From Propionispira raffinosivorans DSM 20765 (GTDB lineage: Bacteria; Bacillota; Negativicutes; Selenomonadales; Selenomonadaceae), in NCBI RefSeq assembly GCF_000381065.1, contig NZ_KB905870.1, forward strand, positions 1 to 34,935: a stretch of DNA of 34,935 bases, read 5' to 3'. Position 1 is the first letter of the stretch. Each line of letters starts with the position of its first letter. The position numbers were made by a program, and so were the translations under genes. The notes under the pieces are model-generated. The model worked only from the letters and a program-made list of their open reading frames with translations. It was not told the origin of the DNA and did not search any database. Shown here in pieces: positions 22,974-33,600 of this stretch.

Positions 22974-23123
22974 ATGCGCAATGCAGTTACATTGGCCTGT
23001 ACTGAATGCAAGCAACGCAACTATCAGACCAATAAAAACAAGAAAAATGACCCGGATAGATTAGAATTTAATAAATACTGCAAATTCTGTAAAAAACATA
23101 CTTTACACAAAGAAACGAAATAA
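22974..23123 (+). CDS. rpmG: 50S ribosomal protein L33
   Basis: This 49-residue protein starts [12 protein letters not shown] and carries two CxxC pairs (C9/C12 and C36/C39), so it is the zinc-binding form of L33. The length is standard. AAGGGGTG lies before the ATG. It sits upstream of tRNA-Trp, secE and nusG, as the rpmG copy does before secE in Bacillus. Confidence 0.95.
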   Translation: MRNAVTLACTECKQRNYQTNKNKKNDPDRLEFNKYCKFCKKHTLHKETK

Positions 23124-23139
23124 TTTATTTCTATTTTGT

Positions 23140-23215
23140 AGGGGCATGGCTCAACTGGTAGAGTAGTGGTCTCCAAAACCATTGGTTGTGGGTTCAAGTC
23201 CTACTGCCCCTGCCA
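23140..23215 (+). tRNA. tRNA-Trp (CCA)
   Basis: Anticodon CCA in CTCCAAA; acceptor AGGGGCA pairs with TGCCCCT; discriminator G; CCA encoded. It lies between rpmG and secE with no terminator on either side, so it is probably cut from the rpmG-secE-nusG transcript. A tRNA-Trp before secE recurs in several phyla. Confidence 0.95.
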
Positions 23216-23255
23216 AAAAATTTGTGTTTTTTATGATGCAGTATGTTACGGGGAT

Positions 23256-23489
23256 GTGAAGAATTTGGCTGAAGAAGAATCCTCAGCGGTTCAGGACAAT
23301 GGTTCACGTTTTAATCTGAAAGGATTTTTAGGTGGAGTAAAGGCTGAATTAAAAAAAGTATCATGGCTAGACAAAAAGGAGCTTGCTTCTTATACAGGTG
23401 TTGTACTTATTGCAGTTGTATTTGTCTGTGCGTTAATCTGGATATGTGATACTGTCTTTGCAAAAATGCTCGAAATCATTCTAAGATAA
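23256..23489 (+). CDS. secE: preprotein translocase subunit SecE
   Basis: SecE (77 residues as called) is the small membrane subunit clamping SecY. It has an amphipathic region (KGFLGGVKAELKKVSWLDKK, with the conserved KKVSW) and one membrane helix (GVVLIAVVFVCALIWICDTV), the single-span form of most bacteria. The start is read as GTG at 23256 behind GGGG with a very short spacing; a TTG at 23265 is also possible. Upstream in-frame codons run into the tRNA-Trp and are rejected. Confidence 0.88.
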   Translation: MKNLAEEESSAVQDNGSRFNLKGFLGGVKAELKKVSWLDKKELASYTGVVLIAVVFVCALIWICDTVFAKMLEIILR

Positions 23490-23496
23490 GGCGGCT

Positions 23497-23530
23497 GGGA
23501 GGTGAGGGACGAGAAAGACGTCCCTTAGCG
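23497..23530 (+). promoter_or_regulatory. Shine-Dalgarno plus hairpin ahead of nusG
   Basis: A strong ribosome site GGGAGG (23497-23502) lies 28 nt before the nusG ATG, too far for normal use. Between them is a 9-bp hairpin (23503-23527; GGGACG/CGTCCC core, 7-nt loop). Folded, it leaves only 3 nt between the ribosome site and the ATG. No other Shine-Dalgarno or start codon fits. Confidence 0.6.
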
Positions 23531-24061
23531 ATGGAATCAGAAAAAAAATGGTATGTAATTCATACGTATTCCGGTTATGAAAACAAAGTAAAAGCTAATC
23601 TTGAACGTAAAGTTCATTCTATGGACATGGAAGATGAAATCTTTCGCGTAGTTGTTCCAATGGAAGATGAAGTTGAACATAAAGATGGCAAGAAAAAAAT
23701 AACCAAGAAAAAAGTTTTCCCTGGATATGCATTAGTAGAAATGATCGTAAGTGATCGTTCTTGGTATGTTGTTCGCAATACGCCGGGTGTTACAGGGTTT
23801 GTTGGTTCCGGAACAAAACCTATTCCGCTTACGGATGCTGAAGTAAAACGTATTCTAAAATCTATGGGAATCGAAGAGCTTAGACCGACAATAGATATTG
23901 AAATTGGTCAGGCTGTTCACATTAATTCGGGAGCATTTGAAAATTTTGCTGCCACAGTAACTGAAGTAGATCCGGAAAAGGGCAAGCTCAAAGTTCTTGT
24001 TAATATGTTCGGGCGTGAAACTCCAGTTGAACTTGATTTTGAGCAAGTAGAAAAAATATAA
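23531..24061 (+). CDS. nusG: transcription termination/antitermination factor NusG
   Basis: NusG (176 residues) binds RNA polymerase and links transcription to translation or Rho. The NGN domain is clear (KKWYVIHTYSGYENKVKANL, then VFPGYALVEM and VRNTPGVTGFVGSG), followed by the KOW domain (VHINSGAFENFAATVTEVD). The ATG at 23531 matches the family start, although its ribosome site is unusually distant and separated by a hairpin. It lies between secE and rplK, as in nearly all Bacillota. Confidence 0.95.
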   Translation: MESEKKWYVIHTYSGYENKVKANLERKVHSMDMEDEIFRVVVPMEDEVEHKDGKKKITKKKVFPGYALVEMIVSDRSWYVVRNTPGVTGFVGSGTKPIPLTDAEVKRILKSMGIEELRPTIDIEIGQAVHINSGAFENFAATVTEVDPEKGKLKVLVNMFGRETPVELDFEQVEKI

Positions 24062-24094
24062 TTATATATCTTTATTTAAGGAGGTGTAAATAAC

Positions 24095-24520
24095 ATGGCT
24101 AAAAAAGTTGTTAAACTTGTAAAATTACAAGTATTAGCTGGTAAAGCTACTCCAGCTCCTCCGGTAGGTCCTGCTTTGGGTCAGGCTGGGGTTAACATCA
24201 TGGCTTTTGTTAAAGAATTTAACGAAAGAACTGCTAAACAAGGCGGTTTAATCATTCCAGTTGAAATTACAGTATTTGAGGATAGATCTTTCTCGTTTGT
24301 TACGAAGACTCCTCCAGCTGCTGTTCTTTTAAAGAAAGCTGCTGGTTTAGAAAAAGCTTCTGGTGAACCTAACAAAGTAAAAGTTGCTAAATTGCCTCGT
24401 GCAAAAGCAAGAGAAATTGCTGAAAGCAAAATGCAAGATTTAAATGCTGCTGATATCGAAGCTGCAACTCGCATGATCGAAGGTACAGCTCGCAGTATGG
24501 GTATTGAAATCGTTGACTAA
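24095..24520 (+). CDS. rplK: 50S ribosomal protein L11
   Basis: L11 (141 residues) binds 23S rRNA in the GTPase-associated centre. Family marks are [20 protein letters not shown], the proline-rich [13 protein letters not shown] and the C-terminal RNA-binding part ending [19 protein letters not shown] precedes the ATG. First gene of the rplK-rplA pair. Confidence 0.97.
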   Translation: MAKKVVKLVKLQVLAGKATPAPPVGPALGQAGVNIMAFVKEFNERTAKQGGLIIPVEITVFEDRSFSFVTKTPPAAVLLKKAAGLEKASGEPNKVKVAKLPRAKAREIAESKMQDLNAADIEAATRMIEGTARSMGIEIVD

Positions 24521-24537
24521 TTCTTAGTCCGATGCTA

Positions 24538-24571
24538 TACTCGTGGGAGGTACACACCGTTATTACCACGA
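24538..24571 (+). promoter_or_regulatory. candidate ribosomal protein L1 binding site
   Basis: Between rplK and rplA, CGTGG (24542-24546) pairs with CCACG (24566-24570), enclosing a smaller GGT/ACC helix and an asymmetric internal loop. This two-helix shape resembles the L1-binding element of 23S rRNA and L1 autoregulatory sites. It sits just before the rplA ribosome site. Confidence 0.45.
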
Positions 24572-24588
24572 AAGGGGAATTATTTTAT

Positions 24589-25284
24589 ATGGCTAAATTT
24601 GGTAAGAAATATCAAGAAGCTGCTAAGCTTATTGAAGATAAATTATACGATGCTAACGAAGCAATCGAACTTGTTAAAAAAACAGCTACAGCTAAATTCG
24701 ATGAAACAATCGAAGTTTCTGTAAGATTAGGTGTAGATCCTAAGTATGCTGATCAGCAGGTACGTGGTGCAATAGTATTGCCACATGGTACAGGCAAATC
24801 CAAACGCGTTTTAGTGTTTGCTAAAGGTGACAAAGTTGCAGAAGCAGAAGCTGCCGGTGCAGATTTTGTTGGTTCTGATGAACTTGTTACAAAAATTCAG
24901 GGAGGCTGGAGCGACTTTGATGTTGCAGTAGCTACTCCTGATATGATGGGTACAGTAGGTCGTTTAGGTAAAATTTTGGGACCTAAAGGCTTAATGCCAA
25001 ATCCAAAACTGGGAACAGTTACTATGGATCTTACCCGTGCAATTAATGAAATTAAGGCAGGTAAAATCGAATACCGTACTGATAAAGCGGGGAATATCCA
25101 TTCTCCTATTGGTAAGGCTTCATTCGATGCTGATAAATTATTTGATAATTATCAGACCTTGATTGATACATTGGTTAAAGTTAGACCAGCAGCAGCCAAA
25201 GGTCAGTATATACGCAGCATTACTGTAAGCGCAACTATGGGCCCTGGTGTGCAGGTTACTACGTTAAAAACTTCCGGCAAATAA
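24589..25284 (+). CDS. rplA: 50S ribosomal protein L1
   Basis: L1 (231 residues) forms the mobile stalk near the E site and usually represses its own operon. The ATG at 24589 ([11 protein letters not shown]) matches the family and has AAAGGGGAA upstream; an earlier in-frame start at 24532 would run through the candidate L1 site. Conserved segments are [67 protein letters not shown] and the C-terminal [15 protein letters not shown]. Confidence 0.97.
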   Translation: MAKFGKKYQEAAKLIEDKLYDANEAIELVKKTATAKFDETIEVSVRLGVDPKYADQQVRGAIVLPHGTGKSKRVLVFAKGDKVAEAEAAGADFVGSDELVTKIQGGWSDFDVAVATPDMMGTVGRLGKILGPKGLMPNPKLGTVTMDLTRAINEIKAGKIEYRTDKAGNIHSPIGKASFDADKLFDNYQTLIDTLVKVRPAAAKGQYIRSITVSATMGPGVQVTTLKTSGK

Positions 25285-25296
25285 AATAGAGTATAT

Positions 25297-25438
25297 CAAT
25301 AATGTGTAGTATCATTATTGGGCTGTAGACAGCAGGTGCACTTTCGTGTATAATGGAGAAATCCGCCTGCCGAGGTCGGAGTTTTGACGTGGCTTTTGCC
25401 ACTGCGACCTCTGGTCTTCTCGGCTAGAGGTCGTTTTT
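25297..25438 (+). promoter_or_regulatory. L10 leader (autoregulatory mRNA element) of rplJ-rplL
   Basis: The motif GGCTGTAGACAGCAGGTGCA (25321-25340), followed by ATCCGCCTGCCGAGG, is the L10-L7/L12 binding leader. Downstream are a small GTGGC/GCCAC hairpin (25389-25402) and a terminator CGACCTCT / AGAGGTCG with five Ts (25405-25438). GAGGTCG (25372-25378), inside the L10-binding part, can also pair with CGACCTC (25405-25411), giving a competing antiterminator. An upstream 8-bp hairpin CAATAATG/CATTATTG lies at 25297-25320. Free L10 should favour termination. Confidence 0.88.
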
Positions 25439-25474
25439 AAGTTGTTTTTATATACGAGAGGAGGTGTATAGTTC

Positions 25475-26014
25475 ATGGCTGTAACTTCAGCAAAACAAGC
25501 GATTGTCGCTGATTTAAAAGAAAAACTCAGTACTGCTAAAGGTGCTGTTTTAACTAGTTATAGTGGATTAACTGTTGCTCAGGATACACAGCTTCGTCGC
25601 AAATTGCGTGAAGCAGGTGTTTCTTATAATGTAGTGAAAAACACAATGACACGTATTGCTGCTAAAGAAGTTGGTCTTGATGGTTTAACTGAATATTTAG
25701 AAGGTACTACAGCATTAGCTGTATCATTTGATGACGCAGTTGCCCCAGCAAAAGTAATTTCTGAGTTTATTAAAGCAAATAAACTTGATCAAGAAAAAAA
25801 ATTAGAAGTCAAAGCCGGTCTAGTAGAAGGCCAGGTTATTGATGCCGCAGGTGTCAAAGCTCTTGCTTCTTTACCATCCCGCGAAGTGCTTATCGCACAG
25901 GTGCTCGCTGGTATGCAATCCCCGATTGCAGGTCTGGTCAATGTATTGCAAGGTACGATTCGCAATGCTGTATATGTGCTTGACGCAGTTCGTCAACAGA
26001 AAGAATCCGCATAA
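25475..26014 (+). CDS. rplJ: 50S ribosomal protein L10
   Basis: L10 (179 residues) anchors L7/L12 dimers to the ribosome and binds its own leader RNA. Family marks are AVLTSYSGLTVAQDTQLRRK, LREAGVSYNVVKNTMTRIA and the C-terminal helix that holds L7/L12 (VNVLQGTIRNAVYVLDAVRQ). GAGGAGGTG precedes the ATG. It is 68 nt ahead of rplL. Confidence 0.97.
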   Translation: MAVTSAKQAIVADLKEKLSTAKGAVLTSYSGLTVAQDTQLRRKLREAGVSYNVVKNTMTRIAAKEVGLDGLTEYLEGTTALAVSFDDAVAPAKVISEFIKANKLDQEKKLEVKAGLVEGQVIDAAGVKALASLPSREVLIAQVLAGMQSPIAGLVNVLQGTIRNAVYVLDAVRQQKESA

Positions 26015-26082
26015 CGCGCATTTTCTTGTATGAGGATAAATTTCAAAAATAAAAGTTAAATATAATTTGGAGGTATTTTTAA

Positions 26083-26448
26083 ATGACTAAAGTAGAAATT
26101 ATGGAAGCTATCGAGAACATGACTGTTCTTGAGTTGTCCGAATTAGTAAAAGATATGGAAGAAAAATTTGGCGTGTCTGCTGCTGCTCCTGTAGCTGTAG
26201 CTGCTGCTCCTACAGCTGGTGCTGCTGAAGAAGAAAAATCAGAATTTGATGTTATTTTGACTAGTGCTGGTGGCAGCAAAATCAATGTAATCAAAGCAGT
26301 TCGTGAAGTTACTGGTCTTGGCTTAAAGGAAGCTAAAGAATTAGTGGATGGCGCTCCTAAAGCTATTAAAGAAAAAATTTCCAAAGCTGACGCTGACGCT
26401 CTTAAAGCAAAATTAGAAGAAGCTGGCGCATCTGCAGAAGTTAAATAA
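26083..26448 (+). CDS. rplL: 50S ribosomal protein L7/L12
   Basis: L7/L12 (121 residues) recruits translation GTPases. An N-terminal dimerisation helix (about 1-30), an Ala/Pro/Val hinge (about 33-50) and the globular domain ([20 protein letters not shown], then [17 protein letters not shown]) are all visible. TTGGAGGT precedes the ATG. A strong terminator follows, separating it from rpoB. Confidence 0.97.
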   Translation: MTKVEIMEAIENMTVLELSELVKDMEEKFGVSAAAPVAVAAAPTAGAAEEEKSEFDVILTSAGGSKINVIKAVREVTGLGLKEAKELVDGAPKAIKEKISKADADALKAKLEEAGASAEVK

Positions 26449-26481
26449 TTTTAACTCTAAGTAAGATTCGTATTTAGTATT

Positions 26482-26520
26482 AAAATTAAAGAGTACCTGT
26501 GTTGGTACTCTTTAATTTTT
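26482..26520 (+). terminator. terminator after rplL
   Basis: A perfect stem of about 16 bp (AAAATTAAAGAGTACC / GGTACTCTTTAATTTT) with a 6-nt loop and a T run. Confidence 0.92.
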
Positions 26521-26542
26521 ATCATAGATCAATAAAAAAATA

Positions 26543-26571
26543 TTGACATTTATATACAAATGTGATAGTAT
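26543..26571 (+). promoter_or_regulatory. promoter of rpoB-rpoC
   Basis: TTGACA (26543-26548), a 17-bp spacer and TAGTAT (26566-26571), extended by TGA. The start would be near 26578, leaving a leader of about 260 nt. A weaker candidate, TTGACT (26622) with TAATAT at 15-bp spacing, lies downstream. Confidence 0.7.
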
Positions 26572-26726
26572 TTCTTACTACAGATGTATAATTCAATATT
26601 TATTATACAAAAGAAATGCGATTGACTACCGCAGAAAAGATGTAATATGAAGTATAACGGCATACGGATTAAAAAAAATGAAAATGGAATACGATGGAAG
26701 ATGAAAAAATTTTTCATCAATAAAAC

Positions 26727-26765
26727 AAGCAAGGTTTAAAAAAGGAAAACGGCCTTGCTTTTTAG
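26727..26765 (+). terminator. terminator in the rpoB leader
   Basis: AAGCAAGG (26727-26734) pairs with CCTTGCTT (26753-26760) across an 18-nt loop, followed by more Ts. It lies between the promoter and rpoB, so it must be read through or regulated. Two other leader hairpins are GTATAAT/ATTATAC (26586-26608) and an A/T-rich GATGAAAA/TTTTCATC (26700-26718). Confidence 0.65.
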
Positions 26766-26839
26766 TGTTTCATCATTCTATTTTCATGTTTATTTAAGGT
26801 ATGTCTGAGTCAAAATTGGGCTAAGGGGTGAAGGATTTA

Positions 26840-29800
26840 ATGTTCAATCCTGTTCCGGTAGGCAAAAGAATCAGGTATAGCTATGCGAAAATCAAAGAAG
26901 TCATGGATATGCCTCATCTTCTGGATATTCAAAGAAACTCCTATGAGTGGTTTTTAAAAGAAGGTTTGCAGGAAATTTTTCATGATATTTCACCAATTCA
27001 AGATTTCACAGGTAATTTAATATTATCTTTTGAAAGTTTTACATTGGGTGATCCGAAGTATGATATCGATGAATGCAAAGAACGAGATGTAACTTTCTCT
27101 GCACCACTTCGGGTAAATGTTCGTTTAATTAATCGTGAAACAGGCGAAATTAAAGAACAAGAAGTTTTTATGGGTGATTTTCCACTCATGACCGAAACCG
27201 GTACGTTCATTATCAATGGTGCTGAACGTGTAATTGTAAGCCAGTTGGTACGTTCTCCAGGAGCGTATTATGGCGAAACAATCGACGCTACCGGTAAAAA
27301 ATTATACAATGCTACCGTAATTCCAAATCGTGGGGCATGGCTCGAATTAGAGACCGATGCGAATGATGTAATTTCAGTAAGAATTGATAGGACTCGTAAA
27401 TTGCCTGTAACTGTGTTGATTCGTGCTTTAGGTTATGGATCTAATGCAGCTATTTCAGAGCTGTTTGACGATGATGTTCGTGTTAGAGCGACCATGGAAC
27501 GTGATAATACGGAATCGAAAGAAGAAGCTTTGGTGGAAATTTACAAAAGGCTCCGCCCAGGTGAACCACCAACTGTAGATAATGCAAAACAGTTATTAGA
27601 ATCGCTGTTTTTTGATCCAAAACGTTATGATCTTGCTACAGTGGGTCGTTATAAACTCACGAAAAAATTAGGTTGGAAACGTCGTTTACTTGGTAAAATA
27701 CTGGTACAGCCTATTGTTGATAAAGAAACTGGCGAGATTATTCTGTCGGCTGATACGCTGATTGAAGAATCAATGCTGGAAAATATTGATGTAGCTGCAG
27801 AAACTGCAATTTTTGGTTCTGATAAGGCTATTGAAATCAAAGTACAGATAAAAGACGATAAAATAATGAAGATGATTTGTTCGCCGACGCTAGAATATCG
27901 TCATAGAACAATTACTAGAAGTGATATTATAGCTTCCATTAATTATTTATTAAACCTTATGGATGGCTATGGCAACACCGATGATATTGATCATTTGGGA
28001 AATCGTCGTGTGCGCTCTGTTGGGGAATTATTACAAAATCAATTTAGAATTGGTTTATCAAGAATGGAACGGGTTGTCAAAGAACGTATGACAATTCAGG
28101 ATGTTGATGTAATTACTCCACAAGCACTCATTAATATTCGTCCGGTTGTAGCTGCGATCAAAGAGTTTTTTGGATCAAGTCAGTTGTCACAGTTTATGGA
28201 TCAGCATAACCCACTCAGTGAACTTACCCATAAACGCCGTTTGAGTGCACTTGGACCAGGTGGTTTGAGTCGTGAACGCGCTGGGTTTGAAGTTCGTGAT
28301 GTTCATAATTCTCATTATGGACGTATGTGTCCAATTGAAACCCCAGAAGGTCCGAATATCGGTTTGATAGGCTCGCTTTCAACTTATGCACGAATCAATG
28401 AATTTGGTTTTATGGAAACACCATATCGTAAAGTTGATAAAGCACATCATAAAGTAACGGAAGAAGTTCGTTATTTGACGGCGGATGAAGAAGATGAACT
28501 CGTTATTGCGCAGGCCAATGAAAAGCTAACAGATGAAGATTGGTTTGCTGAAACACGTGTTACATCACGTTATAACGAAGAAACTCTTTTAATGCCAAAT
28601 GATCGTGTTGATTATATGGATGTATCGCCAAAACAGGTTGTATCGATTGCAACAGCAATGATTCCGTTTCTTGAAAATGATGATGCAAATCGTGCCTTAA
28701 TGGGGGCGAACATGCAGCGTCAGGCAGTGCCACTGCTTCGTACACAGGCTCCACTCGTGGGAACTGGTATGGAATATAAGGCTGCCTGTGATTCGGGCGT
28801 TATGGTTCTAGCACGACGTGAAGGAACCGTCGAAAAAGTTACAGCAGATCAAATTCAAGTTCGTACAGATCATGGCGACCTTGATATCTATAAATTGCAG
28901 AAATATCTACGCTCAAATCAGGGAACTTGTATTAATCAGCTTCCAATTGTTTATAAGGGTGAACGCGTTTCTGTAAAACAGCCAATCGCAGATGGCCCGG
29001 CTACCGATCATGGTGAACTTGCGTTAGGTTACAATATCGTAGTAGCATTTATGCCTTGGGAAGGGTATAACTACGAAGATGCTATTTTGCTCAGTGAAAA
29101 AATCGTCAAGGAAGATATCTACACATCGATTCATATTGAAGAATATGAATGTGATGCTCGTGATACAAAACTTGGACCTGAAGAAATCACGCGTGATATT
29201 CCAAATGTAGCAGAAGAAGCACTACGCGATCTTGATGATCGTGGTATTATTTGTATCGGTGCAGAAGTCCGTCCTGGCGATATACTTGTCGGCAAAGTGA
29301 CACCAAAAGGTGAAACAGAACTTACAGCAGAAGAAAGACTGCTTCGGGCAATATTTGGTGAAAAAGCTCGTGAAGTACGCGATACATCACTTCGTGTTCC
29401 ACATGGTGAAGCTGGTAAGATTGTTGATGTCAAAGTATTTAGCCGCGAAAATAATGATGAATTGCCACCAGGTGTAAATCATCTTGTTCGTGTCTATATT
29501 GCCCAAAAACGTAAGATTTCTGTCGGTGATAAGATGGCGGGCCGTCATGGTAATAAAGGGGTTGTTTCACGTATTATGCGTGAAGAAGACATGCCATTTT
29601 TACCAGATGGAACACCAGTTAATATCGTCTTAAATCCACTTGGCGTACCATCGCGTATGAATATTGGACAGGTACTTGAAACACATTTGGGTATGGCTGT
29701 TCGTGCGCTTGGTATGCAAATTAAAGCAGGAGATCCAAATGTAGAATCCAGACTTCGTAAAATTGGTTATGATGTTGAAACAAATGGCATGCCAATCCCG

Positions 29801-30601
29801 GATGTTGCGGGTATTCACATTGCGACACCTGTATTTGATGGTGCGAAAGAAAATGAAGTATTTGATACACTTCGTGCAGCTGGTCTTCGTGATGATGGTA
29901 AAACTATTCTTTATGATGGTCGTACTGGAGAACCGTTTGATAATCCAGTTACGGTTGGTTGTGTTTACATGCTGAAACTGCATCATTTAGTTGATGATAA
30001 GATTCATGCACGTTCCACAGGTCCATACTCCTTAGTTACGCAGCAGCCACTTGGCGGTAAAGCTCAATTTGGTGGACAGCGTTTCGGGGAAATGGAAGTT
30101 TGGGCACTTGAAGCATATGGCGCAGCTTATACTCTACAGGAAATTTTGACGGTTAAGTCAGATGATGTTGTTGGACGTGTTAAGACCTATGAAGCCATTG
30201 TTAAGGGTGAAAATATTCCGGAACCAGGTGTGCCGGAATCCTTTAAAGTATTGATTAAAGAATTACAAAGTATTGGTCTTGATATCAAAGTTCTTTCTGA
30301 AGATGCACAAGAAATCATGATTAACGATGTTGATGAGGATATCAATGAAACTGCGAAAGAGCTTGATCTTGATGTGACTGCTGTTGCCCCAAGAAAACCA
30401 CAGTTTGATGATAAACCAATTGAGGTTAATGTGAAGCATGAAGGTGCCTTATCAGAAAATGACACAGATATTATCGCTGAACTTGGTAACATGGATAGTG
30501 AACCTGAAGTTACAAAAGATGAGGCTAATAAAGATACAGAAGCTAAAGATACAGATGTTAAAAATATTAATGATCTAGTCGGTAACGACTTTGAAAAATA
30601 G
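26840..30601 (+). CDS. rpoB: DNA-directed RNA polymerase subunit beta
   Basis: The beta subunit has 1253 residues as called. The ATG at 26840 ([17 protein letters not shown]) has AGGGGTGA 8 nt upstream; a GTG at 26828 has almost no spacing to a ribosome site. The rifampicin region ([20 protein letters not shown], about 447 onward, then [15 protein letters not shown]) shows the residues usual in sensitive enzymes (Asp in FMDQ, His in THKR, Ser in RRLSAL). [13 protein letters not shown] and the late [20 protein letters not shown] are standard. After the end of the core (about residue 1160) there is a Glu/Asp/Lys-rich tail of roughly 70-90 residues with [13 protein letters not shown] repeats. 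Followed by rpoC after 17 nt. Confidence 0.97.
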   Translation: MFNPVPVGKRIRYSYAKIKEVMDMPHLLDIQRNSYEWFLKEGLQEIFHDISPIQDFTGNLILSFESFTLGDPKYDIDECKERDVTFSAPLRVNVRLINRETGEIKEQEVFMGDFPLMTETGTFIINGAERVIVSQLVRSPGAYYGETIDATGKKLYNATVIPNRGAWLELETDANDVISVRIDRTRKLPVTVLIRALGYGSNAAISELFDDDVRVRATMERDNTESKEEALVEIYKRLRPGEPPTVDNAKQLLESLFFDPKRYDLATVGRYKLTKKLGWKRRLLGKILVQPIVDKETGEIILSADTLIEESMLENIDVAAETAIFGSDKAIEIKVQIKDDKIMKMICSPTLEYRHRTITRSDIIASINYLLNLMDGYGNTDDIDHLGNRRVRSVGELLQNQFRIGLSRMERVVKERMTIQDVDVITPQALINIRPVVAAIKEFFGSSQLSQFMDQHNPLSELTHKRRLSALGPGGLSRERAGFEVRDVHNSHYGRMCPIETPEGPNIGLIGSLSTYARINEFGFMETPYRKVDKAHHKVTEEVRYLTADEEDELVIAQANEKLTDEDWFAETRVTSRYNEETLLMPNDRVDYMDVSPKQVVSIATAMIPFLENDDANRALMGANMQRQAVPLLRTQAPLVGTGMEYKAACDSGVMVLARREGTVEKVTADQIQVRTDHGDLDIYKLQKYLRSNQGTCINQLPIVYKGERVSVKQPIADGPATDHGELALGYNIVVAFMPWEGYNYEDAILLSEKIVKEDIYTSIHIEEYECDARDTKLGPEEITRDIPNVAEEALRDLDDRGIICIGAEVRPGDILVGKVTPKGETELTAEERLLRAIFGEKAREVRDTSLRVPHGEAGKIVDVKVFSRENNDELPPGVNHLVRVYIAQKRKISVGDKMAGRHGNKGVVSRIMREEDMPFLPDGTPVNIVLNPLGVPSRMNIGQVLETHLGMAVRALGMQIKAGDPNVESRLRKIGYDVETNGMPIPDVAGIHIATPVFDGAKENEVFDTLRAAGLRDDGKTILYDGRTGEPFDNPVTVGCVYMLKLHHLVDDKIHARSTGPYSLVTQQPLGGKAQFGGQRFGEMEVWALEAYGAAYTLQEILTVKSDDVVGRVKTYEAIVKGENIPEPGVPESFKVLIKELQSIGLDIKVLSEDAQEIMINDVDEDINETAKELDLDVTAVAPRKPQFDDKPIEVNVKHEGALSENDTDIIAELGNMDSEPEVTKDEANKDTEAKDTDVKNINDLVGNDFEK

Positions 30602-30618
30602 AAGGGAGTGACACCCCC

Positions 30619-33600
30619 TTGTTGGATGTAAATAATTTTGATTCAATGCGTATTGGGCTCGCATCGCCAGAAAAGATTAGAGACTGGTCTTATGGCGAAG
30701 TAAAAAAACCGGAAACAATCAATTACCGTACATTGAAACCTGAACGAGATGGTCTGTTCTGTGAGAGAATTTTTGGACCAACACGTGACTGGGAATGTCA
30801 TTGCGGTAAATATAAAAGAATACGTTATAAGGGCATTATTTGCGATCGCTGCGGTGTTGAAGTAACACGCTCCAAAGTTCGTCGTGAACGTATGGGTCAT
30901 ATTGAATTGGCAGCCCCAGTATCACATATATGGTACTTTAAAGGTATTCCAAGTCGTATGGGGTTGATTCTTGATGTTTCGCCTCGTGCACTTGAAAAAG
31001 TACTATATTTTGCGTCTTATATCGTATTAGATCCAGCAGATACCCCTCTGATGAAAAAACAGCTTCTGACTGAAAATGAATACAGAGAACACCGTACTAA
31101 ATATGGTGCTGCATTTAAAGTCGGCATGGGTGCTGAATCTGTTAAAAAACTTCTTGAGGAACTTGATCTTGATAAAATGAACATAGATCTTCGTCAAGAA
31201 CTTAAAGAGGTAAGCGGACAGCGTAAAATCCGCGCGATTCGTCGACTTGAAGTCGTTGAAGCTTTCCGTAAGTCAGGCAATCATCCTTCATGGATGGTCA
31301 TGGATGTTGTTCCGGTAATACCACCGGAACTTCGTCCAATGGTACAGCTTGATGGTGGTCGTTTTGCGACATCTGATTTAAATGACTTGTATCGTCGTGT
31401 AATCAACCGTAATAATCGTTTGAAACGTTTATTGGATCTTGGTGCACCGGATATTATTGTTCGCAATGAAAAACGTATGCTGCAAGAAGCTGTTGATGCA
31501 TTGATTGATAATGGTCGCCGCGGTCGTCCTGTAACTGGACCGGGGAACAGACCACTTAAATCATTGAGTGACATGCTAAAGGGTAAACAAGGTCGTTTCC
31601 GTCAAAATCTATTGGGGAAACGTGTTGATTATTCTGGTCGTTCGGTTATCGTTGTCGGTCCAGAACTCAAGCTTCACCAGTGTGGTCTGCCAAAAGAAAT
31701 GGCCCTTGAATTATTTAAGCCATTTGTTATGAAAAAACTTGTGAATGCAGGTTTAGCTCATAATATTAAATCAGCAAAACGCATGGTTGAACGAGTTCGT
31801 CCAGAAGTTTGGGATGTATTAGAAGAAGTTATCAAAGAACATCCAGTACTTTTGAATCGTGCACCGACGCTTCATAGATTAGGTATACAGGCATTTGAAC
31901 CAGTTCTTACAGAAGGTCGGGCGCTGAAATTGCATCCGCTTGCATGTACAGCTTATAATGCCGATTTTGATGGTGATCAGATGGCAATTCATTTGCCGCT
32001 GTCAGCTGAAGCACAAGCTGAAGCACGTGTTTTGATGCTTGCGGCCAATCATATTCTTGCACCAAAAGATGGTCGTCCAATTATAGTACCGACGCAGGAT
32101 ATGGTTCTAGGTTCTTATTATTTAACAATTGTAAGACCAGGATCTTTAGGTCAAGGGAAAGTCATGACCGGCATCAATGAGGCACTGCTTGCTTATCAGC
32201 AGAATGAATTATCTCTGCAAGCTGAGATTACAGTTCGTATTGATGGATATGGTCTTGTGAAAACAACACTTGGACGTATGATTTTTAATGAAACACTTCC
32301 AGCGGAAATCCGCTATTATCATAAAGAAGCTGGTTCTGATCAATGGTGCCTCGGCATCTTGATGGACAAAAAACAGCTTGGGCAGCTTGTTGCGAAATGT
32401 TATCGCCAATTTGGCGGTAGTAAGACAGCTACCGTAATTGATGATGTTAAAAACCTTGGTTATCATTATGCATGTATTGCTGGTATGACCGTGGCCATTT
32501 CAGATATTATCATCCCGCCAGAAAAGAAATCTATTTTGGCAGCAGCAGAAAAAGAAGTAAACTTGATTGAACGTCAATTCAGTCGTGGTCTTATCACAGA
32601 TGAAGAACGTTATAATAAAGTTATTACGCTTTGGACAAAAGCTACGGATGATGTAACCGAAGCCATGATGAAAAACATGGATCCGTTTAACCCGATTTAT
32701 ATGATGGCGGATTCTGGTGCTCGTGGTAATAAACAACAGATGCGTCAGCTTGCCGGGATGCGTGGTCTCATGGCTGATCCATCCGGTAAAATCATTGATT
32801 TGCCAATCAAGGCAAATTTCCGTGAAGGTTTAACCGTATCGGACTATTTTATTTCCTCGCATGGTGCTCGTAAAGGTCTTGCCGATACAGCACTTAGAAC
32901 AGCCGATTCTGGTTACTTGACACGTCGTCTTGTTGATGTTGCGCAAGATGTAATCGTACGTGAAGATGACTGCGATATCGTGGGTATCAACCTTGTTCGT
33001 GAAAGAGCAAGACTAGCATCTTCCACTGTGAATGCGATTGCAGTTTTGAAAGATACATTGATGGGCCGTTTACTCGGTGCGGATGTTATTGATCCAAAAA
33101 CCGGCAATATCTTGATTCCGGTTGATACAACCTTGGATGAAGCAGAACTCAAATTAATCGGTGAACATCATGTACCGGAAATTGTTGTTCGTGGTTCATC
33201 GGTAACAACGGAAGCAACGATTAGTAATGCAATGGTTTCTGAAACAATCATTCTTGGTGCACCAGAAGAAAAAGTACGTATGGCTATTAAGAGATCAATG
33301 ATTCGTGAAATGCTTGGGAAAAATACGACCGATTGTGTTTTAGATGCGGAAGGTAACGAAATTATTCCAGCTAATTCACCGCTTACAGAAGCATATATTG
33401 AAGCTGTACTAGGCAGTGATGCTAAGGAAGTTAAAGTGCGTAACAATAACATCCGTGGTATTGAAGTCGAAGCGATCAAAGAAGGAAACGGTGTAATCGA
33501 ATCCCTCAAAGATCGTATCGTTGGCCGTGTACTTGCGGAAGATATTATCAATCTGGAAACGGGCGAAAAAGTCGCTTCACTGAATCAGAATATTGATGAA

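Noticed and set aside
25348..25353. TATAAT inside the L10 leader
   Set aside because: Lies in the L10-binding RNA element with no matching -35; most likely chance.
26550..26732. Minus-strand open frame in the rpoB leader
   Set aside because: AT-rich, Phe/Ile/Tyr-heavy product without a ribosome site, antisense to a promoter and leader hairpins.
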